NCBI GenBank assembly: GCA_030041275.1
Contig: JASHOE010000344.1
Location: 25,927-89,926, forward strand
DNA from: Streptosporangiaceae bacterium
Lineage (GTDB): Bacteria > Actinomycetota > Actinomycetes > Streptosporangiales > Streptosporangiaceae
Direction: 5' to 3'
Length of the DNA: 64,000 nt
Below are positions 31,577 through 40,319 of this stretch, piece by piece. The position numbers and the translations under genes were made by a program. The notes beneath the pieces were generated by a model. The model was not told the origin of the DNA, did not search any database, and was given only the letters and a program-made list of their open reading frames with translations. Positions within the stretch are counted from its first letter, which is position 1. Each line of letters starts with the position of its first letter.

Positions 31577-32116
31577 ATGAACCCGTACGGGACACCAGAC
31601 GGCCTGCCCGTCGGCCGCTACCAGTTGCGCATCCTTGCATGGGTCACGGGCCATCCCGGCTGCTCTGCGATCGAGGCCGTCGGCCGTGACCGCAACCCAT
31701 ACGGCAGCAGCTACACCCGCCCGGTGTGGGCACTCGCCCAGCGCGGCCTGCTCCTGATGGACAGGTCCAACCCGAGGGCCTACCGGCTCTACATGACCGA
31801 GGCTGGCTTCGAAGCGCTGATGGTCGCAAGGCATGGTACGGACTGGCGCGAGCGGCCGAACGCGGCCATTGGCCTCGCCCGCATGGAGATGATCCGCACC
31901 GAGTGGGAGCTGCAATGGCAGCGGCGCCAGCGGACGCTGGCCCGTACCCGGAAGCCGGCGAACCTGGTGGATGAGGCGCAGCAAGCGCAGGACAACATGC
32001 GGCACGCGATGCTCGACGGGGACCAGGCCGAGGCGCAGCGGCTCTGGGACGAGCGCGAGGCTCTGATCGACAGCATGGGACCGCTGCTGCGCCAGCGGAT
32101 CGCGGCCAACCGCTAG
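31577..32116 (+). CDS. PadR-like winged-helix hypothetical protein
   Basis: LRILAWVTGHPGCSAIEAV...VWALAQRGLLLMD...YRLYMTEAGFEAL; weak wHTH pattern. Confidence 0.55.
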   Translation: MNPYGTPDGLPVGRYQLRILAWVTGHPGCSAIEAVGRDRNPYGSSYTRPVWALAQRGLLLMDRSNPRAYRLYMTEAGFEALMVARHGTDWRERPNAAIGLARMEMIRTEWELQWQRRQRTLARTRKPANLVDEAQQAQDNMRHAMLDGDQAEAQRLWDEREALIDSMGPLLRQRIAANR

Positions 32117-32204
32117 AACTCCGGTCATCACACGAGCGGGGCGAGCCTCACGTTCTGCGCGACTCGCGTAACGGCGAGCTCGCCCTTGCCTGCCGGTCGG
32201 CACC

Positions 32205-32552
32205 CTAGCGTCCGGGGACTGCGCGGTCGGCCTCCGTGGCCGGCCGAGCGCCAGGATCCTGTTGTGATCTGGCGACGATTCGCTGGAGGGCCGCCACGTG
32301 CTTCTCGAAAGCCTGACGGCCGGCTGTGCTGAGACTGGCTGAGGTCCGCGGGCGCTTGCCCACGAATCTCCTGCGGATCTCGACGTAGCCGGCCGACTCC
32401 AGAGTGGACAGTTGCTTGGACAGGGCAGAGTCGGACAGGCCGAGTTCGTCACGGATGTACTTGAAGTCGGCCCATTGCGCCGCTGCGAGCAGCGAGACGA
32501 TCTCCAACCGCGTCGGCGCGTGAATTAGCTCGTCGAAGCCCGCCGTGCTCAC
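32205..32552 (-). CDS. Winged-helix transcriptional regulator (ArsR/MarR-like)
   Basis: APTRLEIVSLLAAAQWADFKYIRDELGLSDSALSKQLSTLESAGYVEIRR. Confidence 0.88.
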   Translation of the reverse strand: MSTAGFDELIHAPTRLEIVSLLAAAQWADFKYIRDELGLSDSALSKQLSTLESAGYVEIRRRFVGKRPRTSASLSTAGRQAFEKHVAALQRIVARSQQDPGARPATEADRAVPGR

Positions 32553-33163
32553 GCCGTGCCTCCGTCATTCGTCCTGCCTGCGTGACCAGGCGAGTGATCG
32601 CCAGGATCGCTGGAGAGGAGACCGCGCCACTGCGCGCCAGGCCGCGGTGCGTCGGTCATGTGCTGTCGCGCGTTGCTCAGCATGAGCCTGCTGAGGTACT
32701 TGTTCAGCAGCGGCCCACCGATGACGAGCACGGCAGCTCCGGCGCCATAGCTGATCGTGAGGGGATGGGGTACGCGGTTGTCGGTCAGGATGACCGCCAG
32801 GGCTATCGTCACCGCGATGACCAGCAATATCAAGCTCGCCAGCGCAACCCCGCCGCGCCCGTCCGGCTGAGCGGCGCTGCTGACCCTGACCCGACGGCGC
32901 ACCTCGGGGAGCGACGCGATGATTGCTCCCGCGATAACGACCGCGGCCAGCGGGATCGAGATGGCCAGCACGACCGTATGGTGGCTGTCCCTGGCGGCAC
33001 CGATGGCGACCAGCGCCAGTGCTATCACCCACCAGGACCACACTGGCACGACCGCGCTCTCGATGACCCGTTCCTGCCGCCGCTGGATCTCGGCCAGCTC
33101 GGCTGCCGCGTCGGCTTCGGCTGACCCGGACCCGAGTGGCGAGGGCTGCTGTGTGTCGCTCAC
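32549..33163 (-). CDS. Membrane protein co-transcribed with winged-helix regulator
   Basis: 204 aa with multiple TM segments; overlaps regulator start. Confidence 0.75.
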   Translation of the reverse strand: MSDTQQPSPLGSGSAEADAAAELAEIQRRQERVIESAVVPVWSWWVIALALVAIGAARDSHHTVVLAISIPLAAVVIAGAIIASLPEVRRRVRVSSAAQPDGRGGVALASLILLVIAVTIALAVILTDNRVPHPLTISYGAGAAVLVIGGPLLNKYLSRLMLSNARQHMTDAPRPGAQWRGLLSSDPGDHSPGHAGRTNDGGTA

Positions 33164-33182
33164 GACTCCTCCTGCTGGGAAA

Positions 33183-33229
33183 ATACTTGCCTAATCGGAA
33201 AGTATCAAAAACTTTCCTAGTCGGCAAGT
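33183..33229. promoter_or_regulatory. Two palindromic operators ACTTnCCnAnTnGGnAAGT upstream of membrane protein/regulator operon
   Basis: ATACTTGCCTAATCGGAAAGTAT centred at 33194 and ACTTTCCTAGTCGGCAAGT centred at 33220; both palindromic, 26 bp apart. Confidence 0.7.
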
Positions 33230-33423
33230 AATTTCCTGTGCGTGTGGACGGTCAGCAGGTCGGGGGCCCGAAGGCAGATGGTCGGCCCGCTCAGCACGGG
33301 CGGGTCACGGCGACACAGACTGACCAGATGCGTCCGGAGCGCGACCGGACCAGTACCGGCTGGACCGCGTCTAACGCACGCGGGTAGGCGCCGGCAACTG
33401 CCGCTCGCTGTGAGGTGGCGAGC

Positions 33424-33973
33424 TCAGAGCGGGGTGAGGATCATGAGTATCTCGTCCCGGAAGATCGGGTGCCAGTCGGAGGGCCGAAGGCCAGCGGCCT
33501 GCGATCGTCCAGCCGAGCCGCTGATAGAACGCTTCCAGGCCCATCCCGCCCCGTACTGCGAGACGGAGCTGATCCAAGTGCATCTCATCGCGCGAAACCT
33601 GCCTAGCCTAGGTCATCAGTGTGCTGCCGATGCCCTGGCCGCAGAATGCCGGGTCCGTCTGCAGACGGCTGATCGTTCCCCAGTGCGTGATGAGCGGGTT
33701 AGCGTCCCGGTGGATGCTGACCCAGCCCGCCAGCCTGTCGTTCCTGACCGCGACCAGCGGCCTGCGGAGGTCCGCGTCCAGCCGTGTGATGCGGTCGTCC
33801 GCCACTGGTGCAACGGTCGCCTCGTTGACCGGCGGGAAAGGAAAGCCGACCGCGCCGCCTGCGTTGGTGACGGCGATCCAGCAATTCACCAGCTGCCGTC
33901 TCAACACAGGGCTGACCTGAGCGGCGGCGGTGTACTGGCGCAGACTCGGGACGCTGTGGCCGGCCAGCATCAC
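33424..33973 (-). pseudogene. GNAT acetyltransferase with in-frame TAG and C-terminal frameshift
   Basis: ...LQTDPAFCGQGIGSTLMT*ARQVSRDEMHLDQLRLAVRGGMGLEAFYQRLGWTIAGRWPSALRLAPD then +1 frame FRDEILMILTPL*. Confidence 0.75.
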
Positions 33974-34214
33974 GGAACTATCCCATAGCGCCAGCGCTGA
34001 ACGACCACTCGGCCCTGCCCCGAATCGCCTCAGAAGACATGGTGTTCGTCACGTGCGCTTTTGCAGCTGCCCGCCGCGGGTGCCGACGAGGCCCCGCAGC
34101 CAGTAGTCGGCTCCTACCGCGCCAGGGGTGGACTAGGGTTACACGCCGGACTGGGCATCGGACTGTCCGAGTGGAAATGGGAGCTCTGCGCAAGGTGGTG
34201 ACGCGTGCACTGCG

Positions 34215-34619
34215 TCACGCGGGCGGGTCGATCGCCGGCTTGACGTCTATCACCGGCGTTCCGTCGATCGCCTCCAGAGCGTCGACTTCGATCCGAAGCC
34301 CGTCGCGCGCCAGGATGCGGGCACGGTGCAGGCCTATAGGGTTCGGCCGATTGGGCGAACAGGTGCTGAAGACGCCGGTAAGCGGCTGGCTCATGTCGTC
34401 CTCGGGATGCGTGCTCAGCTCATCACGGGGTGACAGATGGAGCCAGCAGAGCACCATAATCTCGTCGCCAGGTCGCAGGTCCTTGGCACCCTCCGTGACC
34501 CGCTCGGCGAAACGGATCCATGCGCGGGGAGCTCCGTCCCGCTGGTTCGGCGCGTCGTCGAGGACCCTCAGGGCCGACTGCACCCACCCGATCGGCACGA
34601 GGCCGTAGCTTGTCTGCAC
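34215..34619 (-). CDS. TrmO/TsaA-like tRNA methyltransferase
   Basis: YGLVPIGWVQS...STCSPNRPNPIGLHRARIL...GTPVIDVKPAI is the TrmO/UPF0066 signature. Confidence 0.9.
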   Translation of the reverse strand: MQTSYGLVPIGWVQSALRVLDDAPNQRDGAPRAWIRFAERVTEGAKDLRPGDEIMVLCWLHLSPRDELSTHPEDDMSQPLTGVFSTCSPNRPNPIGLHRARILARDGLRIEVDALEAIDGTPVIDVKPAIDPPA

Positions 34620-34954
34620 AAGGAAATTCTCTTCTTCTGCCGCAGGCAGGGCCCATGGGATTGCCCAGATCGATCTCTCTGTGCTCGACAGCTTTCGCTT
34701 GGCCGGGCTTGCTGACGCCGTGCGGACGTGGTGCTCGGGGCGCTGTTATCGAAGGATCCCGCTCAAGGCCGAAGCAGATCCCGGCGTTGGCATCCACAGA
34801 CTGTGCGTAACTTGTCAACACACCTGGTCATAGATATGACAGTGTCCCCAGCGGTATGGGAAGGCTGGCTTCGTGCCCCGCCATCGCAGGATGATCCGTT
34901 CCGTCGCGCGCCGCTAGGACCGGAGTGCTGTGACTTGCAGTAATGCTGGGATTT

Positions 34955-34984
34955 GCAGTAACGCAGTAATTACTGTGTTACTGC
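34955..34984. promoter_or_regulatory. 30-bp near-perfect palindrome GCAGTAACGCAGTAATTACTGTGTTACTGC upstream of parA-like gene
   Basis: 14 of 15 arm positions pair; further GCAGTAA copy at 34937-34943. Confidence 0.75.
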
Positions 34985-35188
34985 AGCCCGTGAGAACAGT
35001 GCAGCGGGCGGCCGGCTGCGTTGTCGTGCCTAGCCAGATGCTCGCCCGCACCGGCCTCTTTCCATGCGAGTCACCACCACTCCGAGGAGATGTCCCGCTG
35101 TGTTAACCGAGAGTTCTCGCTTGCATACCGCGTGCCAACGTTGCTTGCACGGCTACCGAACTCCGTCAGACGCTGCGATACTGCCCAG

Positions 35189-35863
35189 GTGAGGGGGCTG
35201 AGAGTCGCCCTGGCTAACCTCAAGCCGGGCACGGGCAAGACCACGTCAGCGGTCTGGCTGGCTCATGTTTTTGCGCAAGCCGGAAACAGCGTGCTCCTGG
35301 TCGACGCTGACCCCTCCGGTAGTGCCCTGGAATGGTCCGACCTCGCGTATATGGACCCACGGCTAACGCCGTCGGAGGCGGCGTTCCCATTCCGAATCGT
35401 GGCTCTTCCGTCCCGCGAACTGCACCGCCGGGTGCCCGAGATCGCCCACGCCGATGACGTTGTGATCATCGACACGCCACAATTGGAGGACCACCCGGGC
35501 ATCGCTCGCTCGGCGCTGCGGTATGCCGATGAGATCCTGATCCCTTGTGCACCGAGCCCCATAGAGATCAACCGCACCACGCCAGTACGCGACGAGATCG
35601 ATGAAGTTGGCGCGGTTCGTGATAGGCCGGCCCGCTCAGCCGTGCTACTGAACCGCTGCATCGCCCGGGCGCACTCGACAAACGACGCCCGACAGGCACT
35701 TGAGCGGCTCGGGTATGACGTGCTCGGGACCGCAGTACCCCGGCTAGAGGTCTACGCTCAGAGCTTCGGCATGCCCATTAGACAGCCTGGCCGTGATGTG
35801 TGGCACTACGTGGCCCGCGAACTCGTCGAGCGGTGCCTTCCTCTCCACGCAGCGCGCATATGA
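35189..35863 (+). CDS. ParA family ATPase
   Basis: VRGLRVALANLKPGTGKTTSAVWLAHVFAQAGNSVLLVDADPSGSALEWSD; deviant Walker A KPGTGKTT. Confidence 0.88.
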   Translation: MRGLRVALANLKPGTGKTTSAVWLAHVFAQAGNSVLLVDADPSGSALEWSDLAYMDPRLTPSEAAFPFRIVALPSRELHRRVPEIAHADDVVIIDTPQLEDHPGIARSALRYADEILIPCAPSPIEINRTTPVRDEIDEVGAVRDRPARSAVLLNRCIARAHSTNDARQALERLGYDVLGTAVPRLEVYAQSFGMPIRQPGRDVWHYVARELVERCLPLHAARI

Positions 35864-36153
35864 GCACACAGCGAGAGCAGCGCATCGCCCAGATGACAGC
35901 AGCCGCTGCGAGGCGTGCAGAACCTGACGCACGACCGCCCGGCCGCACTGCGATCCGGTCTAAGCCGGTCAGGATTACCCTGGACCTGAGTCCCGAGCTC
36001 TATCGGCAGCTAACCCAATGGGCCGCGTCCGCCGCGATAGCGCTCGATGTGCCGCGGGTGGCTCTGGCGGACGCCGTACGCGCGATGATCCGGGCCACGG
36101 CAGAGAGTCCCGATAGAGCGCTCGAGCTACTGCGTCACGAGCGAGAGCAGTAA
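35860..36153 (+). CDS. Small ParA partner, possible ribbon-helix-helix protein
   Basis: 97 aa, ATGA overlap with parA; basic N-terminus then PVRITLDLSPELYRQLTQWAASAAIAL...VALADAVRAMIRA. Confidence 0.65.
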   Translation: MSTQREQRIAQMTAAAARRAEPDARPPGRTAIRSKPVRITLDLSPELYRQLTQWAASAAIALDVPRVALADAVRAMIRATAESPDRALELLRHEREQ

Positions 36154-36225
36154 CGTCACTTAGCTGCGGTGATCAGCTGAGGCGGGCGGATCGCCGGTCA
36201 TTCGCAGCCATGACAGCTGAGCCCC

Positions 36226-36350
36226 ACTGCTCGAGCAGGTGAGTCCAGTGCTCGAGCGGGTGAGTCCAGTGCTCGAGCGGGTAAGCCCCAGTGCTCGAGC
36301 GGGTAAGCCCCAGTGCTCGAGCGGGTGCGCCCCAGTGCTCGAGCGGGCTC
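36226..36350. repeat. Six tandem 21-22 bp repeats each with GCTCGAGC palindrome
   Basis: GCTCGAGC at 36229, 36250, 36271, 36293, 36315, 36337 (spacing 21,21,22,22,22). Confidence 0.92.
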
Positions 36351-36388
36351 CGGCGGATCAACGCCGACTTTCTGGAAGGATCGTTGGT

Positions 36389-37345
36389 ATGTACCCGCCC
36401 ACCGAGCCATCCGAGTCCGGCCACCTCGACGTGGGCGAAGGTCACTCGGTGTACTGGGAGGTCATCGGCTCGCCTGATGGCCTTCCGGCGGTCTGGTTGC
36501 ACGGCGGCCCGGGTGCGCCGCCCGGCCCCGGCACTCGGCGCAGCTTTGATCCCACTCGCTACCGGGCGGTCATTTTCGATCAGCGAGGCTGCGGCCGCAG
36601 CCGGCCTCTGGCCAGCGATGTGGACGCTGACCTCGCTGCGAACACGACTGATCATCTGGTCGCTGACATGGAGCGGCTGCGATTGCACCTCGGCATCGAC
36701 CGATGGGTCGTGGTCGGAGGCTCGTGGGGCGTGACGCTGGGCCTGGTCTACGCGCAGCGGCACCCCGAGCGGGTCCTCGGCATGGTGCTGGCGGCAGTAA
36801 CGTCAGGGCGCTGGCGGGAGACACAGTGGATCACGCGGGACATGGGGCGAGTGTTTCCGTGTGAGTGGGACCGCTTCGTGGAACTTCTCCCCGATGCCGA
36901 ACGCGGCGGCGACCTAGCAGCGTCGTACGCGCGCCTTCTCGCCAGCCCGGATCAGGCGGTGCGTGAGGAGGCCGCCCGGCGATGGTGCGAGTGGGAGGAC
37001 ACCCACATGTCCCTGGCACCGGGTTACGAGCCGCACCTCAGTGTGCGGGAGCTGTCCTGGCAGATGGTCTTCGCCCGACTGGTCACCCATTACTGGGGAC
37101 ATGGCTCCTTCCTGGCCGACAATGAGGTGCTCGCCAACGTGGCGAGAATCGCGCATATCCCCGCCACGCTGATTCACGGCCGCTATGACGTCTCCGGCCC
37201 GCTCGACACTGCGTGGGAGCTGCACAAGGCATGGCCGGCGAGCCGGTTGGTCGTCGTCGACGACGCCGGTCACTTCGGCGGAAGCATGGGCGAGAAGTTC
37301 ATGGCCGCGATCGATGCCATGGCTGACCAACTGCGCAACGCGTAA
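36389..37345 (+). CDS. Prolyl aminopeptidase-like alpha/beta hydrolase
   Basis: VWLHGGPGAPPGPGTRRSFDPTRYRAVIFDQRGCGRSRP...WVVVGGSWGVTLGLVYAQRHPERV typical of proline iminopeptidase. Confidence 0.93.
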   Translation: MYPPTEPSESGHLDVGEGHSVYWEVIGSPDGLPAVWLHGGPGAPPGPGTRRSFDPTRYRAVIFDQRGCGRSRPLASDVDADLAANTTDHLVADMERLRLHLGIDRWVVVGGSWGVTLGLVYAQRHPERVLGMVLAAVTSGRWRETQWITRDMGRVFPCEWDRFVELLPDAERGGDLAASYARLLASPDQAVREEAARRWCEWEDTHMSLAPGYEPHLSVRELSWQMVFARLVTHYWGHGSFLADNEVLANVARIAHIPATLIHGRYDVSGPLDTAWELHKAWPASRLVVVDDAGHFGGSMGEKFMAAIDAMADQLRNA

Positions 37346-37373
37346 CGACACTGAGGCCTGGCCAGTAATTGCG

Positions 37374-37403
37374 TTGCCGCATGTCGGAGCGCAGTCCTAC
37401 AGT
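37374..37403 (+). promoter_or_regulatory. Candidate sigma70-like promoter TTGCCG-N18-TACAGT
   Basis: Read by eye; spacer 18 nt, upstream of leader ORF. Confidence 0.35.
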
Positions 37404-37440
37404 GGCCGCGCCGCGCGGCAAGAAATGTCCTCTGTATCAG

Positions 37441-37567
37441 GAAGGAGGTGCCCGCGATGTTCGCTAGTCGTCAGGCGCCTCCAGGGGTTGCTCTCTAGCA
37501 ATCCTGGAGACGCACTGCGGGCACCCTCAGGAATCCGGCGCGAGCCAGTCCTGAGGGTGCCTTTTAT
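37441..37567 (+). ncRNA. Candidate attenuator/leader RNA with 13-codon leader peptide
   Basis: AAGGAGGT SD then ATG at 37457 (MFASRQAPPGVAL*, to 37498); GGTGCCCGC (37447-37455) complementary to GCGGGCACC (37517-37525); hairpin CTCCAGG...CCTGGAG (37479-37509). Confidence 0.5.
37521..37567 (+). terminator. Intrinsic-terminator-like hairpin GCACCCTCAGGA/TCCTGAGGGTGC followed by CTTTTATC
   Basis: 12-bp perfect stem 37521-37532 / 37549-37560 plus T-run. Confidence 0.75.
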
Positions 37568-38001
37568 CAACAGAGGACGCCGCTACCCATGTGCGAGACC
37601 CGGCCAGGCGCTCTCCTGCCGCGCACCAGTCAGCCTGGTTGATGCAGTCAGCGACTCTGTCCGATTTCAAGTCGCTCGTCGTGACTCGCTGACTCGCGCG
37701 GCGCTCACGCCACCCTAACGCTCGCGTGCGTGTTGCGCGCTATGGTCACCGTTGCGTTCGCCGCTGCGGACACGCCTCATCAGGGCGGCTGCTCATGTCC
37801 GGCTGCGATGCGCAACACAAGCGAGGCATCGATCGCTGGGGAGCCTGGCATGGGCATCAGGTCGGTGCGACGGCAGGCGGCCGTGTGTGTCGCCCGCTGT
37901 CGCGGCGCTATCGGTCATACGGCTGTACCGCGGCTGGCTGGAGGCGTGCTGATATCGGGCAGCCCGAGCGGCGGAACATCCCTCGTTGTGGCGGGCCGGG
38001 C

Positions 38002-39432
38002 ATGACCGGCTTGCCCTGGCCACCAGCGTCAGCCACTTGGCCCGACCGTCAGCCTGGCGGAGCCAGCAAGGCCGGCGGATTTATCCAGGACGCGCCGCAA
38101 CATTCGGCGGCAGTGGAAGACGGCGCCCGCACGCTGACCCCAGCCGAAGTGATGGCGCTCGTCCCGGACATCTTGCAGCGCGCCGCCGGCGTGCTCCCCG
38201 ATGACAACCAAGCGGAAGGCGCGATGCCGGTGATCCGCGCGGCGTGCCGCGATTGGGCCGACGAAAGGGCCCGGCAGTCAGGCCAGGTCAGCAACCCGCA
38301 CGACGTCGAGACTCTGGCGCAAGCGGCCTACGACCAGCGCTATGACATGGGCCCGCTGACGTCTTATCTCCGCGACCCGCACGTGGAGAACATCGACATC
38401 AATGGCTGCGATTACGTCTGGGTCACCTATGCCACCGGCGAGCGGGTGGCCGTCGCGCCGATCGCCCCGAGCGACGACGCGCTCGTGACGATGATCCGCA
38501 CCTGGGCCGGCCGGGGCGGCCAGACCGCGCGGGAGTTCTCCGCCGCATCACCTCTTGTCAGCGTGGCTATGACCACCGGAGCACGGCTGACGGCCACGAT
38601 GTCAGTCACGCCCCGCCCGTGCCTCTCCCTGCGGCGGCACGGCCAGGTCGACGTCACGCTCGCCCGGCTCGTCGAACTCGGCACCATCGATCCCGCGCTG
38701 GCCGCGTTTCTGGCCGCCGCTGTCCGCGGCCGCTGCAACATCATCGTCACCGGCGGCGTCAATGCAGGCAAGACCACTCTGCTGCGCGGGCTCGCCAGTG
38801 AGATACCCGCGGACGAGCGCATCGCCACGCTGGAGTCCGAGTACGAGCTCTTTCTCCATGCGACGCCGCAGCATCCGGACGTCGTCGCATTCGAAGCGCG
38901 GGAGGCCAACTCTGAAGGCGTCGGTGGCATCAGCCTGCGCGACATGATCGCGCACGCCCTGCGCCACAATCCGCGGCGAATCATGGTCGGAGAGGTGAGG
39001 CGCGACGAGATCATGCCGATGCTCGAGGCGATGAACTCGGGTCAGGAAGGCTCGATGTGCACGCTGCACGCGAACTCGCCAGCTGAGGCGTTCGACCGGA
39101 TCCTCATCCTCGGGCTGCGCGGCGGCCTGGCTCTCGCCGAGCGCGCTATTCACATCCTCGTCGGCATGGCGGTGGACCTGATCATTCACGTCCGTCGCGG
39201 TTACGACGGCCAGCGGACCGTCCGCTTTGTGTCAGAGGTGCTTGAGGTGCTGCCACCCGGTGACACCGAGCGCCCCGCGGTCAACCGGCTCTTCCTGCCG
39301 CACCCCGTCACCGGCCGTGCCGTAGCCGCGCACACGCCGTCGCCAGGGCTGGCGGCGAAGCTCCAGCGTGGCGGGCTCAGCCCATCGGTGCTGGAGCAGA
39401 ACGACGACGCGTTCTATGGAGCCTGGCGATGA
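38002..39432 (+). CDS. CpaF/TadA-family secretion ATPase
   Basis: IIVTGGVNAGKTTLLRGLASEIPADERIATLESEYEL...HNPRRIMVGEVRRDEIMPMLEAMNSGQEGSMCTLHANSPAEAFDRI. Confidence 0.94.
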   Translation: MTGLPWPPASATWPDRQPGGASKAGGFIQDAPQHSAAVEDGARTLTPAEVMALVPDILQRAAGVLPDDNQAEGAMPVIRAACRDWADERARQSGQVSNPHDVETLAQAAYDQRYDMGPLTSYLRDPHVENIDINGCDYVWVTYATGERVAVAPIAPSDDALVTMIRTWAGRGGQTAREFSAASPLVSVAMTTGARLTATMSVTPRPCLSLRRHGQVDVTLARLVELGTIDPALAAFLAAAVRGRCNIIVTGGVNAGKTTLLRGLASEIPADERIATLESEYELFLHATPQHPDVVAFEAREANSEGVGGISLRDMIAHALRHNPRRIMVGEVRRDEIMPMLEAMNSGQEGSMCTLHANSPAEAFDRILILGLRGGLALAERAIHILVGMAVDLIIHVRRGYDGQRTVRFVSEVLEVLPPGDTERPAVNRLFLPHPVTGRAVAAHTPSPGLAAKLQRGGLSPSVLEQNDDAFYGAWR

Positions 39433-40319
39433 CCGTCATCGTGGCGCTCGGCGGTGCGCTCGTGGCGGGCGGCCTGGTCCTTGCCTGCTACGAGATCTGC
39501 TGGCACCGGCCGCGGGCAGGGATCCCCCCACGCGCAACGCCGCTGCGGCTCTCGCGCGCTACCCTCCGCCGCTTTCTCGTCGCCATCGCTGTCGGTTTGG
39601 TCACGCTGCTCATCAGCGGCTGGCCTGTGCTAGGGCTCGCCGCAGTCACGGCGGTGATCCTGCTGCCACGACTCGGCACCGCCCGCGCCTCGAGACGTCG
39701 TACCGCGATGCTCGAGGGGCTCGAGCAGTGGGTCAGGCGGCTATCGGATCTGCTCGGTGCTGGCCGAGGCCTCGAGGACGCGCTTGAAGCCGGCGCGCGG
39801 TCGGCCCCCGAGGCTATCGCGGGACCGGTCACCGATCTCGCGCGCGGGCTCGCTGCACGCGGTGGTTCGGACACCGCTCTGCGGGCCTTCGCGGATGAGA
39901 TCAACGATCCCGCGGGCGATCGGATCGTAGCGGCGCTCATCATCGCCACCGGTCGGCGCGGCGGCTCGGTCGGCTCCGTCCTCCGGACGTTGGCCGAGCA
40001 GCTTGCCAGGGACGTCGCGGCGCGCCGAGACATCGACGCCGAGCGCGCTGAGCACCGCACCACGCTGAAGTGGCTCGTCGGGATTCTCATCGGCTTCACT
40101 ATTTTCTGCGTGCTCAACCGATCGTTCTCAGCGCCATTCGGTACGCCCATCGGCCAGGCGGTGCTGGCCGTGATCGCGCTGCTGTACATCGCGGGTCTGT
40201 CGTGGCTGCAGCATCTCGGCACCATCGACGCGCCAGCCAGATTCCTCGCCAGTCCGCCACCTCGGCCCAGAGTTGCCGCGGGTTCCGTGCTGCCAGCACA
40301 CGGGGAGGCGACGCAGTGA
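39429..40319 (+). CDS. TadB-like type II secretion F family membrane protein
   Basis: 296 aa following cpaF with ATGA overlap; RRLSDLLGAGRGLEDALEAGARSAPEAI...VRTLAEQLARDVAARRDIDAERAEHRTTLKWLVGILIG (region VLRTLAEQL as read). Confidence 0.85.
   Translation: MTVIVALGGALVAGGLVLACYEICWHRPRAGIPPRATPLRLSRATLRRFLVAIAVGLVTLLISGWPVLGLAAVTAVILLPRLGTARASRRRTAMLEGLEQWVRRLSDLLGAGRGLEDALEAGARSAPEAIAGPVTDLARGLAARGGSDTALRAFADEINDPAGDRIVAALIIATGRRGGSVGSVLRTLAEQLARDVAARRDIDAERAEHRTTLKWLVGILIGFTIFCVLNRSFSAPFGTPIGQAVLAVIALLYIAGLSWLQHLGTIDAPARFLASPPPRPRVAAGSVLPAHGEATQ

Noticed and set aside
31421-32452. N-terminal part of the 561-aa minus-strand ORF
   Set aside because: Low-complexity extension; the methyltransferase starts at ATG 31420 and the upstream part is antisense to the 31577-32116 gene.
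36226-36350. CRISPR array interpretation of the 21-22 bp repeats
   Set aside because: Repeats are contiguous without unique spacers and no cas genes are present; a phased protein-binding array is more likely.
36198-36763. Minus-strand ORFs (36173..36763, 36198..36410) across the repeat array
   Set aside because: Repetitive PLEHW/ARALD peptides arise from the DNA repeat; no independent coding evidence.
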